A stretch of DNA of 64,000 bases. It comes from Nephrocerus scutellatus (taxonomy: Eukaryota > Arthropoda > Insecta > Diptera > Pipunculidae). Every line of letters begins with the position of its first letter. The first letter of the stretch is position 1. The position numbers and the translations under genes were made by a program. The notes below the pieces were generated by a model that did no database searches, had not been told where the DNA came from, and was given only the letters and a program-made list of their open reading frames with translations. Shown in pieces: positions 18,277-28,720 of this stretch. Location: NCBI GenBank assembly GCA_947095585.1, contig OX352763.1, positions 108,355,908 to 108,419,907 on the forward strand, written 5' to 3'.

Positions 18277-21129
18277 TCATATTTCGCCTACGCTAAGTAC
18301 TTCCCCCTCAGACATTCCACTGCTTGCAGTCCACGGTTTTTCATCAGCCGATGAAAGCCGAATATCGAGGATAGAGGATTGACTAGTACTCAAATGATGA
18401 GGATATCCCCAATTATTCGTGGCATTCGAATTCTTAAAACTACTTATACAATCTCTTCTACTTCTACTACTGCTACTACTACTGGACACTGGATGATTTC
18501 CCAACATAATTAAACTTAGATCATTGCTGCAGCTGTCAGAATCCAAATCTGTGGTCGAACGTTCTCTTTGCGAACTCGAACGATCATCACTACACCAATC
18601 GGCGCCTGGTAATTCGGGAAGGAAAACCTCAGTAGGTTTTCTACTGTTTATATCATCATTAACATCAGCTATAGTTGTTCCAGAATGTAACGATTGCAGG
18701 AAAATGTTCACTGCTCGCTGAATATCCTTATCAGATGGTAATAATTTGCTCTTTGTTTGCGTTTCAGCTGCAGTTCCCTGTGTCGACCGACGGCTGGTGT
18801 AATCTCGTCGTGCTGCACTTGATTTTATGCGATTTATAGTTTTAGCAAATTCGGGATTTTCCTCCAGCAGATGAGTGTAGTCTGTGCCATTGAGATCGTC
18901 GTCGATGAAATCTAAATCAGAATGCAATGATAGCTGTCGGAATTTTTTTTCAAAAGTTCTACGAGGAGCATGCGGAATTCTATCATTAACTGAAGATAGA
19001 CGACAGTGGTCAGTCACTTCGGATGTGTGATGACTTTTCTGAGGTTCTTGTGTATTCAATGGCTCCGCCTCAGTATTAAAAGTTTTTGAGAAGTTCGTAA
19101 ATGGTTCTTTCCTCATTTCGTCTTGAGAAACGTCTTCTGCAAGTCTTAAATTTTTCTGATGTTGATTGGCATACTGCGAAGTCATCAGTTGGTTCTTTGA
19201 TTGTCGGTTAAATTTTGGAATTTCGACAACTGAATCATTTTTAATGCGATCAAATATCTCAACAATGAGATCGTCTTCAGTAGTTGCTTTGGAGTTTTCT
19301 GCATCTAAAGGTTTCTGTGAATTTTTATTTTGCGAGCGGTCAATATTATATGACTTTCTTATGCTATCAGTCATAAATTCTAGCTGTGGCTGTCTTCGAT
19401 CAACACACAAAGATTCTGTCTGAACGCTTGTAGCTTTGTCTACCATAGAACAGCTAGAGGGCGATGAGCGAATTGGAATTGCATCAGTCTGAATACAAAC
19501 TTCTTTCATTTGCATTGGCATAGGACTTCTAATAAGTCTTTGTGGTTTTGTCACCTCTGTAAAAGCATTTTTTAAGATATGCTCTACCTCCTCGTCCGAA
19601 GATATCACTGCAAAATTTTTACATGGCAAGGAACGATGCAAATTTCTTTTCTTTCTCAGTTTGCAAGGTAACCTTCTCTGCTGGGATGGTAATTGCATAG
19701 GTGCGACACTTGATTCCGTACTAGAAATAGTTGTACTTCCTGCAGAGTTGATTGAAATCTAAAATTGAAAAGTGCTGGATTTATATAGAAAGGATTAGGG
19801 TGGCTATAATATTACCTGCGCCTGCTGTTGTCTGAGATTTGGAGTGCCTCCTAGTCTGCTAGAGGATTCCATTGCATTTGGATCCTTCTCTTGTTTCTGT
19901 TCTTTCACCCAGAAATCGCCCTCTACATATTCATGAACACATTCCATGTACTTAACGTTATTAGAGCACACCCCACGTTGACTACTATTCGTATCTAAAT
20001 CCGGTGCAATTGAAATACTTGCCACCTTTTGTATTTGTCGCTCCGGACGAATACTGAGCGCAGGAAAACGCTGAAAGTCACATTTTTGTTGAATCTCTTT
20101 TTGGCGATCGCCAATTTTTTCACATCGAATATGGCCATCCGCTGTTGTAATTACTTCTAGAACAGATGGCAATTTGTTGAGAGAGTTTGGTGGATCGGGT
20201 GGGCTGACTGGGCACATTTCCTGTGCATCGTCATTTTTTCGTTCAATGTGATTACGGATTTCTTCGATTTTTGCGTTGCTAACTAGAATATCTTTCCAAC
20301 AAGGTTCATATGCAACAAACGAAGAAGATACTGACTCAGGAACTGCTGCTTCCTCTACAGTTTCAGCCACATTAACACTTGTCATGTCATCATCCGACGA
20401 CATATTCTTGCCAATTTCTATTTCACTAGAGAAATATCGACGTGGAAACAGTGTTTTTTGGCCGGGTGATTTATCATAGAAAATTCCTGGATTATCCACT
20501 GCAAAATCCACATCTTTCCGATTGGTTCCAGCAAATCTTTGTAATGGAATTCGTGCAGACTTTGGAGTTTCCTTCCGTTTTCCTGATAGTACAGATAGAC
20601 TCGTATGGGAAATTGTTTCATGTAGTAAGCACTTTTTACGCAAAGCCACTGTTTTTGTTTCGGATATAATTCGTGGGCGCTCCAGTCGAGATGGAGGTGG
20701 CGTTGGTGCGCCTTTTCCTGATCGTACAGATAGACTCGTATGGGAAATTGGTTCATGTGGTAAGCACTTTTTACGCAAAGCCACTGTTTTTGTTTCGGAA
20801 CTAATTCGTGGTCGCTCCAGTCGAGATGGAGGTGCAATTGGTGCACTTTTCTGCTTTGGTGTGATTCTTGTAAATCTTGGTTGATTGTAGAACATCTCCT
20901 CAAGCGTTCTATCAATCTGTGCATCGCCTCCAACATTAAGCACTTGATGAACGACATCCTGCCTATATTGACTCAATTTTTGAACGTTCCAAATTGGCGG
21001 GCCGTTGATTGGCAGCTGGTCCTCTTTATCGTAATTGCTGCTTGGGTAGATATCATTGACGGCTCTGGCTCTTTCCAATAAATAGCTGCTACTTTCAGCA
21101 GCTAAATTTAATGACTTTTTACTGCTCAT
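18277..21129 (-). CDS. two-exon gene for an unrecognised ~931-residue Ser-rich protein
   Basis: Exon 1 is 21,129-19,816 (438 codons), the intron 19,815-19,759, and exon 2 19,758-18,277 (493 codons plus TGA). Removing the 57-bp intron joins CAG|ATT in phase 0 without a stop. The ATG at 21,129 is preceded in frame by two TAA codons, so it is the first start. The protein is hydrophilic, with no signal peptide or membrane segment, and is probably largely disordered. Features: a 45-residue tandem duplication (about residues 92-181) containing PPSRLERPRI and ETKTVALRKKCL; a short conserved-looking LEEMFYNQPRF; a FIDDDLNGTDYTHLLEENPEF acidic patch; DIQRAVNIFLQSL, a possible amphipathic helix; a poly-Ser stretch; and a C-terminus with GMSEGEVLSVGEI. 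SEGE-type tails occur in some centrosomal/ciliary proteins (TALPID3-like), but I do not claim that identity. Confidence 0.85.
19759..19815 (-). other. 57-bp intron of the Ser-rich gene
   Basis: The donor is CAG|GTAATA (intron begins at 19,815) and the acceptor TTTCAATTTTAG| (exon resumes at 19,758). The length is typical of dipteran small introns. Reading through it gives a TAG after three codons, so splicing is needed for the long product. Confidence 0.88.
20585..20854 (-). repeat. 135-bp in-frame tandem duplication within exon 1
   Basis: Unit 1 is 20,585-20,719 and unit 2 is 20,720-20,854. They share almost all bases, including ACAGATAGACTCGTATGGGA and CGCTCCAGTCGAGATGGAGG, and each encodes 45 residues. 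The in-frame size and low divergence point to a recent expansion. Confidence 0.92.
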
Positions 21130-23730
21130 TATTTATTAACTTCAAAACACATTCAAACCTTAACCGTCCTGACTCCTGAATAATCCGCTTCACTAGAAGA
21201 TTTGTTTTCGTTTTTGTGACATTGACATACGTCAAACTTGATGAATGTTTGAAAAGGAAAAACAAGGGCTGTCAAAGTGGAATACTAATGACAATTACCA
21301 TGTTATATTGTGGATTGAATTGATTGCCATGTAAAACTAGATTGGATTGAAACAGGATTGACTCGATCCGATTACAAAATTCTTTGCTATCGAGTTGAAT
21401 TTTGGCATATAAACGCCGATGAAAGATTGATCGATTGAGAACTTAACAGATAAAGAAGGCGAATAAATTTCTAGTCATTTGGTTTTTTGTTTTTGGCGTT
21501 CAGAATATGTTGTGCGGAGTAAAGTGCAATTAAAAATGAAGAGTAGGAATTTTTGGACGCATAAAGACACAAGTATAAAGCTTAAAATATAATATTGTAG
21601 ATGAAATGTATGCAGAACTTCGATGGAAAAAAATAGAGAAAGAGCGAAATTTATAAATTATTTGAAAAAGATGTGGATTCAAAAGGATTTGTAAACAATT
21701 ACTTAAAACAAATTAAGTTTAGGTGGAAAAACTTGAAGAGGGCATATATTCTGGAAAAGAAAAGAAGAAAATAAGAAATAATAACAAAACTGAACAATGA
21801 CAAGGAACATCATATTTCTACGAGGAATTAGATTGAATATTAGGTTTGCGTTCTGCAGTGACAACTCTTAACACTGGTATTTACTCTTCGGAAGGTAATG
21901 TGTTTGAAAAATAACGTTAATCTTAATATATTAAAATGTTCTTTCTGGGTACGTCCGTCTAAAACTCGAGAACCGCTGGACCGATTGACACCAACCTTGA
22001 ATATCATGTTGGTTTAGTCTGCAGGAAGGTTTATCTTAAGTTTTATCTGGATAGTTGGCGCTTTAGTTGTGATATTAAAATTTTTCGTATTTATGGTACG
22101 ATTGGCTCAAATTCACAAAATAAATTTCTTAAACACAAATAAGTTTGCTGATAAAATTAGGACCAGCTAATTGGCGGTACAGTCGAGATATTTACGAAAA
22201 ACTGCATTTACAAAGCCGTTGTTTGTTCATACCAGAATGGATTTACGTTGGCTATTATTAATTAAATGCTTATAATTATGTTGAATTCTGATAGGTGGCA
22301 CTGTATTTCCACTTTTGTATTTGTTGGTCGATTTCGTTGTGGACATTTGAGTATCAGGAGTTCAGTTATTTTGAATTATTTTGAATTCCACCTGAGCAGT
22401 TGAAAACCTACCAGCTAAAGGAATAGTAGTGAAATACAAGTATTGTTGCAATAAGTGTTTTTGTGTACTTAGAAAAGTAATTACCAGTGTAATTTGTGAC
22501 TTTTGTTATTTTTACTGTTTGTTTAATAAAGTTGTAATTTATAAATTGTTTTATTTTCAAAATGCCTTACGAACTCGAAAGCCTAAATTTCGTAACAATA
22601 TTTACAAATTGTTGCAATCAACTACTGCTTGAAGCACAAGAGATGACCAGCCTTTTCTATTTCCTATTACTGGTGTCTTTTTCTTTGGAAAAATTGAGAT
22701 ATGGGTTCCATTCTTACATTCCCACTCCCTTTCCATTTTTTACCTTGACAGTTCATTTCCACCGTGCAATTTTATTTCGTCTTTCAGAAAAACGTTGATG
22801 TAAGCATTGCTGAATTGATAAACACGGTTTTTGTGAACGTCAAACTGGTTTTCAACAAATCTGTACGAAGCCAACTTAAGAATTGCAATGGCAACTTTAA
22901 TTTCGAAGGAAAGTGACTCACGGATATATTGCAGTATTGCAGATTTGGTTTAAGTTCCGAAACTAATTTTCAACGTATGAAAGGAAATGTTCTAAAATTC
23001 TCAAACATTTCGGAAAAACGTTCAGAGTTAAGCACAGAATAACACCGGTCTTTGGTCCTTTTTTCATCAACATAAATCTTTTTTTTTTCTGTGAACCTTT
23101 CAATACTTTTCCTCATAAACTCTTCATGGATTCTAAGATTTCTTTCAATTGTGAATTTAATTTTTCTCTGAAAACGTTTTCTCATCATTTTTATATTTTT
23201 ACTTTGCATTCTTTGCATACAAAATGTTGTTATTTGAAGAAAAAAAAAACATTCACAAGCTCTCTTTTTTACAGTGTCCATTTAATTAAAAAGAAGAAAG
23301 CGCATGTGAATGAACACAGTCACTCACAAAACTATAATGTGGAATTAAAATGGCGGATATATGTAAGTATTTGGCATACACAACTCCGCGTACAGGAAAA
23401 GAAGTGTCAAACTCAATCTTATTATGATTCAATTCTAACTCGATCCCCCAATACGGTTACAGCGAAAACCTGGATTTAAACTCAATCTCTTTTCAATCCG
23501 ATCTCTCAAGCAGGTCATATAAACGTTATAATGAGTGAATATTCAGGTTTTTAACTTATAACTTTTCTTTCAAGCAGTTCAGTGACAATAACTATCGATA
23601 GTGTCTTCATTATAAAATAAAAAATTAATATACGGATTTATAAAAGAGAAGGACTTTTAATTCGTGCTTATTTCCTCAAAAGTTATAACAAGATATATTT
23701 TGTTATAGGGACTCATTTTCAAGTTTATGT
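21130..23730. other. upstream flank of the Ser-rich gene; TE-poor intergenic
   Basis: This holds the 5' UTR/promoter region of the minus-strand gene (no clear TATA box) and AT-rich unique sequence. An AACCGCTGGACCGATTG block near 21,970 is a small family-H-like fragment. The open frames at 22,429-22,798 and 22,970-23,479 have no recognisable domain and overlap low-complexity AT sequence. Confidence 0.5.
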
Positions 23731-23739
23731 ATACGCTGA

Positions 23740-23857
23740 AAAAACCTTTGTAAATGGACCGGTCCAATTAAAAGGGACCTCCATAATCGGACCAACTGCT
23801 AATCGGACCACAATCTTTGGCTCCCAAGGTGGTCCAATTTGACAGGTTTTACTGTAT
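23740..23857. repeat. possible pogo/Tigger-like terminal fragment
   Basis: A stretch with repeated GGACC(A/G) and GGTCC words ends GTGGTCCAATTTGACAGGTTTTACTGTA. Read inward that is TACAGTAAAACCTGTCAAAT, which resembles pogo/Tigger-type termini. I did not find the opposite end, so it is at best a fragment. Confidence 0.35.
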
Positions 23858-24950
23858 TTTGTTAGTCTTACGAAATATTGTCATCACGTAAGGTATAAGC
23901 AATTGCTGAATTCATCTGGCGCATTGTAATGGATTGTGTCTATGATATACAATTAAATGCAGTATTCTATTTTCCATTTCAAGTATTACAAGCAGTTGTA
24001 AGTAGATGATATTGGAATACGGCTTCTAATATTTCATAAATAATATAAATCGCAATGGTAGACGATACATATGAAATAAAGTATAAACGAGTATTATTAA
24101 ATTGTATTGACTACTGTTAATATTTCAAGAAGAGAATTTATGTGTGTATTTTTGTGCCGCATTAGAATGGTCTAAAGGTATTACAAAGACAAACAGCAGA
24201 TATCGCGAGAAGTTGCTCGTGCTAAATGGAAAACAGAAAAAGTTGTTATTATTCATTATGCGTTCTTATATCAGCGGAAAGAGATGATTGAATTTTGTTA
24301 AATTTCGAAATCATAACCTAATTTTAATAAATGTATCTAGATGTTTAATAATTAATTTAATAAACTTCACAAACACTGGTCTACTGGAATGTTAGCACAG
24401 TCATAAACCAGTACAGTCATAGACCAGCACAGAACACCTCAAGAATTGGCGTATTTTTAACACTGCAGCCATTTAATTTTCTAAATTTTTGTTTAATGAG
24501 AAAACTAAATTTTCATTAATTACGTGTTGCTTTCTTGATATTTCGATAAGTGACTTAATAGAAATCGTCGGTTAAATTCTCGTGCGGTTCTTTTTGATTA
24601 AAATTATTCAGAAAGAATCTTGATGAATGACTTTTCGGTGTTTCTTATGACAACAATGGCTGTATTCCATTTTGTCATCCAAAGTAGTTGTCGGTAGATG
24701 ATAAAGGGAATACTACTTTAATTTTCCACAAATTTAAAAGCGCCAAAAAGAGGCGATTCATTTTAAATTAGACAAAAATTGAAAACGAGTGTTATATCAA
24801 GTCGTGATATTTACTATTCTTAATAATTAACGAAAAGAATTAATATTTTTATATATTTGTGCCGGAAAGTAGTAGCTACTCATTGAAAAGGTCTAAAACA
24901 GAAGTTATCGCGAGCAGTTGTACGTGTAAAATCGTGTTGTTCTTCATGCT
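23858..24950. other. AT-rich intergenic sequence
   Basis: No gene recognised. The stretch contains short words repeated nearby, for example TATCGCGAG.AGTTG.{0-3}CGTG at about 24,201 and 24,907. Confidence 0.4.
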
Positions 24951-24954
24951 AGAT

Positions 24955-25756
24955 TTTGTGAAACTTGGCACACATGTATATCTCCGATTACAACACTTTC
25001 TATTAAAATTCCGGTCATTCCAAAAATTGTACAAAAAGTTTTGTCCATCGCAGATACCCATGTGTTTAAAATTTGACGAAAATCTGGCTAATTTAAAAAA
25101 AAAATATATATGAGCCCCCCTCGTCCCTCAGGACCCGTTCACACCAAATTTTTACAAAAAGTTTTGTCCATCTGAGAAACCCATGTGTTTAAAATTTAAA
25201 AAAAATGGGGTTAAATTTTAAAAAAATTATATGGGCACCGCTCGGTCCTCAGGGCCCGTTCACTCCAAAAATTCTTCAAAAAGTTTTGTCCGTCGGATTT
25301 ACACATGTGTATAAAATTTAAAGAAAATGGGGCTAATTTTTTTTATATTTGTATGGGGTCCCACGACCCTGGGCCCGGGATCTCCAAAAAAACCCCGTTG
25401 TTCATCGGATATAGACATGTATATAAAATTTTAACAAAATCGGGTTAATTTTTTTTTAAATTTTTAAATTTGTGTGGGTCTCACAACCCTGGAGCTCGGG
25501 GTCTCCAAAATTTGTACATAAAAATTTTTTAAAAATGAAGAAAATTGGGTACATTTTGTAAAATATTTATATGGGAGCCCCCCAAACCCGAGGCCTGAGA
25601 GGCCCAAATTTTAATAGAAAGTGTTGTCATCGGAGATATGCATGTGTGCAAAGTTTCAATGAAATGACTTTGAGAAGTGGGTTAAAAATTGATCGCAAGA
25701 TCCCACGACAAACAAACAAACACACGGGCACGCGAAGTTAATATAGAGAATTTAAA
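24955..25756 (+). repeat. family M, copy 7 (longest)
   Basis: At least six subrepeats, with CATGTGT(T/A)TAAAATTT motifs at 25,059, 25,182, 25,304 and 25,416 (spacing 123, 122 and 112 bp), plus GGGCACCGC/GGGTCCC..GACCC cores. It ends with GTGGGTTAAAAATTGATCGC, an ACAAACAAACAAACAC microsatellite at the variable position, then GGGCACGCGAAGTTAATATAGAGAATTT. It is an island in an otherwise TE-poor stretch. Confidence 0.8.
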
Positions 25757-26419
25757 AACTGGATGATTGGCATTCTTACTACAACAAAGGCTGTCTTGTT
25801 TTGCGGACGAATTACATTCAACGGGACTTTTTTGTTTATCTGTATTTATAATTTCCTTTAAAATCTTAAGATAACGTTCCGCTTATCATCTGCATATAAG
25901 TATCTAAGTATTTATTTAGATAAAATAATTTGAAACTAGGAAATAAAATGCACAATCAACTAAATTGCTTAGCGTTATTCACAAATTACTTTTTTAATTC
26001 AGCAAGAGTTCACAAATTCACAATGGTTATTACTTATTTTATTTGCACAAATAAGATTCACATACAATACTTATGCACATATAACACCTATTAACATATT
26101 ACACTTAATCATTGCTCTATCTACTTGCAAGTACTCTGGGAAGAATCCAATTCATAGCTAACTGCGGCAAAGAATTGGGTACTTATACCCAATTAACAGT
26201 TTCGAGAATGTTCTACTATATTCTATTCTATTCTGTTCCATTTGAACCATCTAGAAAATAAAATGTACTAGAAAAAAGATACTGATAAATTGTTGTATAA
26301 CATATAAATTTTACATACAAGTACATGTTCATACAAGTACAACTATAGTAATGGCACAAGTATCAAAATAACTTTTGTATACGAGTACATACAAGTAGTA
26401 CGACTTCCTAAATGTATGT
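25757..26419. other. AT-rich intergenic sequence
   Basis: No gene. Several ACAAGTAC/GTACATAC words around 26,320-26,400. Confidence 0.4.
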
Positions 26420-27220
26420 AATGGTAATTTCTTAATTCTAATATGATGCAATACAATGCTTATTCTTAAACAACCTTTTTTGTTAACAACAGACGGCGCT
26501 GTAAAGGTACTCAATCGATTTTCGTAACTAAATTTTCAATAATTAATATGGATTTGTGGATAGTGCAATTGTCGTTGTAGAGCTTCAAATAAAATATACA
26601 CTTAACAGAAAGACACAACAATTTGCGAGACTTTAAAGGAAATCGTAACGTTTAGTTAGGTTTGTTTGTTTGTTCATCAAAATGTACTTAAAATTTCAAG
26701 AAAAATGAAGAATATTGTGAACAGAAACATAAAAAACTTGAATTTTGTCTTCAAATTTGCATACTTATCTTGAAATTGCTCTAAAGTTTCTGCCTTATCA
26801 CACCATTTCCGCTTACCTATGCAATGGTAATTTCTTAATTCAAATATGATGCAATACAATGCTTATTCTTAAACAACCTTTTTTGTAAACAACAGACGGC
26901 GCTGTAATGTACTCAATCGATTGTCGTAACTAAATTTTCAATAATTAATATGGATTTGTGGATAGTGCAATTGTCGTTGTAGAGCTTCAAATAAAATATA
27001 CACTTAACAGAAAGACACAACAATTTGCGAGACTTTAAAGGAAATCGTAACGTTTAGTTAGGTTTGTTTGTTTGTTCATCAAAATGTACCTAAAATTTCA
27101 AGAAAAATGAAGAATGTTGTGAACAGAAACATAAAAAACTTGAATTTTGTCTTCAAATTTGCATACTTATCTTGAAATTGCTCTAAAGTTTCTGCCTTAA
27201 CACACCATTTCCGCTTACCT
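26420..27220. repeat. 402-bp tandem duplication
   Basis: Unit 1 is about 26,420-26,818 and unit 2 about 26,823-27,220. They are near-identical, with a handful of substitutions and a 1-bp deletion (GCTGTAAAGGTAC versus GCTGTAATGTAC). Each unit ends with CCGCTTACCT, whose complement is a good splice-donor-like AGGTAAGCGG on the minus strand. No transposon protein or termini were seen, so this is a recent local duplication. The 60-codon minus-strand frame at 26,677-26,859 lies across the junction. Confidence 0.9.
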
Positions 27221-27830
27221 TTATCTTTATTTAGCAGAGGTTGTTGTCATTTCAAGCACTTTTCTTATCGAGGTATGTATTTTATTATCGGAATTATAAA
27301 CCAACGCTTGGCAGCAGTGATAACAGCGCACGAGCTTGAAATAGGCATATGTTAGTGTTTGTTTGTTTGCTCGGTATGATAAAGAAAATTATTACAGATA
27401 AAGATTCTCTGTCAACAATGAAATTATTGTGCTGTGTTTAGCCTGCGTGAATTTTGTTGGTAAATTTAATTGTAATTTGCAATAAACAACGTCATTCAGA
27501 TTGTAAATAGTATTTACTTCGCCAAAAGATGGTATGACCTTATCGTTTCTGTGCAATTACTAATTAAAATTACGAAAACAATCGCGCTACCTCCATTTTT
27601 AGTGAGATATTTTGAATCCGGTACATAAGCTGTACTTGTGTGAGGCCCACTTGTTTTTAGTGTGGCCTCAACGTACTAGATCGCCAGTTAATTTCTTTAA
27701 AATACTGTACTTTTCAACAGGTGTTGCAAAACCTCTGCCCTCATAGAAACTTTTTTTTAAACATTACCACTGTTTTTCTTTTTTTTTTCAAACATAAATA
27801 GGGGTTTGAACATTAAATAAAATTTTAAAG
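27221..27830. other. unique AT-rich intergenic sequence
   Basis: No gene or repeat recognised. Confidence 0.4.
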
Positions 27831-27839
27831 ATAATTTAG

Positions 27840-28280
27840 AATTTATAAATCAATTTATACTGACAATTAAAATAATATCTATAATTTGACAATTAAAATT
27901 GTATTCTACTGTCAATTTTAAGTATGACAAATAAGAATTTGACAGATGAATAAGTATTTGAAAAATAAATTATAATTTGACAGATAAATAATAATTTCAC
28001 ATATTTAATATAACAGAATTTGATAAATAATTTCAAAGTTGACAAATATTTTATAAATTGAAATTTTAAATAGAATCTGCTAGATAGAAAGAGTTAATTT
28101 TAAGTATGGCAGCAAAATAAGAATTTGACAGCTGAATTAGTATTTGAAAAATAAATTATAATTTGACAGATAAATTATAATTTGACACATAAAATATAAT
28201 AGAATTTGATAAATAATTTCAAAGTTGACAAATAATTAATAAATTGAAAGTTTAAAAAGAATCTGCTGGATAGAAAGAGG
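27840..28280. repeat. AT-rich GAATTTGACA-type repeat field, left part
   Basis: Degenerate short units of the form AATTTGACAGATAAATTATA. Two higher-order copies of about 182-186 bp are visible (27,914-28,095 and 28,096-28,276), sharing GTATTTGAAAAATAAATTAT, TTTCAAAGTTGACAAATA and AGAATCTGCT.GATAGAAAGAG. Related units reappear at 30,760-30,900 and 32,170-32,400. Confidence 0.8.
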
Positions 28281-28399
28281 AGAGGTCGCTGTGCATACAT
28301 TTAAAATGCCTGTAGATCGGGATGCGGGAATACATAGCTTGGTAAAGCATTTCACATTCGTGTTGTACAACTAATGTCTTTTTCGATTTGCTAACACCA

Positions 28400-28720
28400 T
28401 ACCCGAAACTATAACCACGGGTAAGCTACCAAAATGACAGGGTTTTCATGGTTTCCGTGGTGAATGCTTTGCAAATAGAACGCCAAACCAAAACCAAATT
28501 CGACATTAACAACAAACTGAGATATTAGTCTGCTTGCTTTCTTTTCGACATATTGCTGAGTAAACGAAACCATACCCGCCGATTGCCGACGGGTAGAAAA
28601 GTTATAGTTTCGGTTACAAAACCTTGTAAATAAAACGCAAAATCGAACCCTACCCCAGTTACAGTTTGCAAATAGAACGCCAAACCAAAACCACGAGAGA
28701 GAAATTTTAACTATACCCTG
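28400..28720. repeat. region with a 29-bp direct repeat flanking CR1
   Basis: TTGCAAATAGAACGCCAAAC followed by CAAAACCA occurs at 28,471 and again at 28,667 (196 bp apart). No convincing coding. It may be the CR1 3' tail or a separate small element. Confidence 0.5.

Noticed and set aside
20418..20957. Long frames in other phases and on the opposite strand over the 135-bp repeat
   Set aside because: They are shadows of the duplicated coding segment; they lack an initiation context and splice support.
19804..21129. Exon 1 of the Ser-rich gene as an independent 441-residue gene
   Set aside because: The last three codons come from reading into a GTAATA donor; a matching acceptor 57 bp on joins it in phase to a second long frame.
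22429..22798. Overlapping small ORFs as a gene near the Ser-rich gene
   Set aside because: The composition is Phe/Leu/Tyr-rich from AT bias, with no domain, no splice sites that extend it and no poly(A) context.
26329..26514. Small conserved gene duplicated in the 402-bp repeat
   Set aside because: The frames differ between the two units and cross the duplication junction; no domain or codon conservation is visible.
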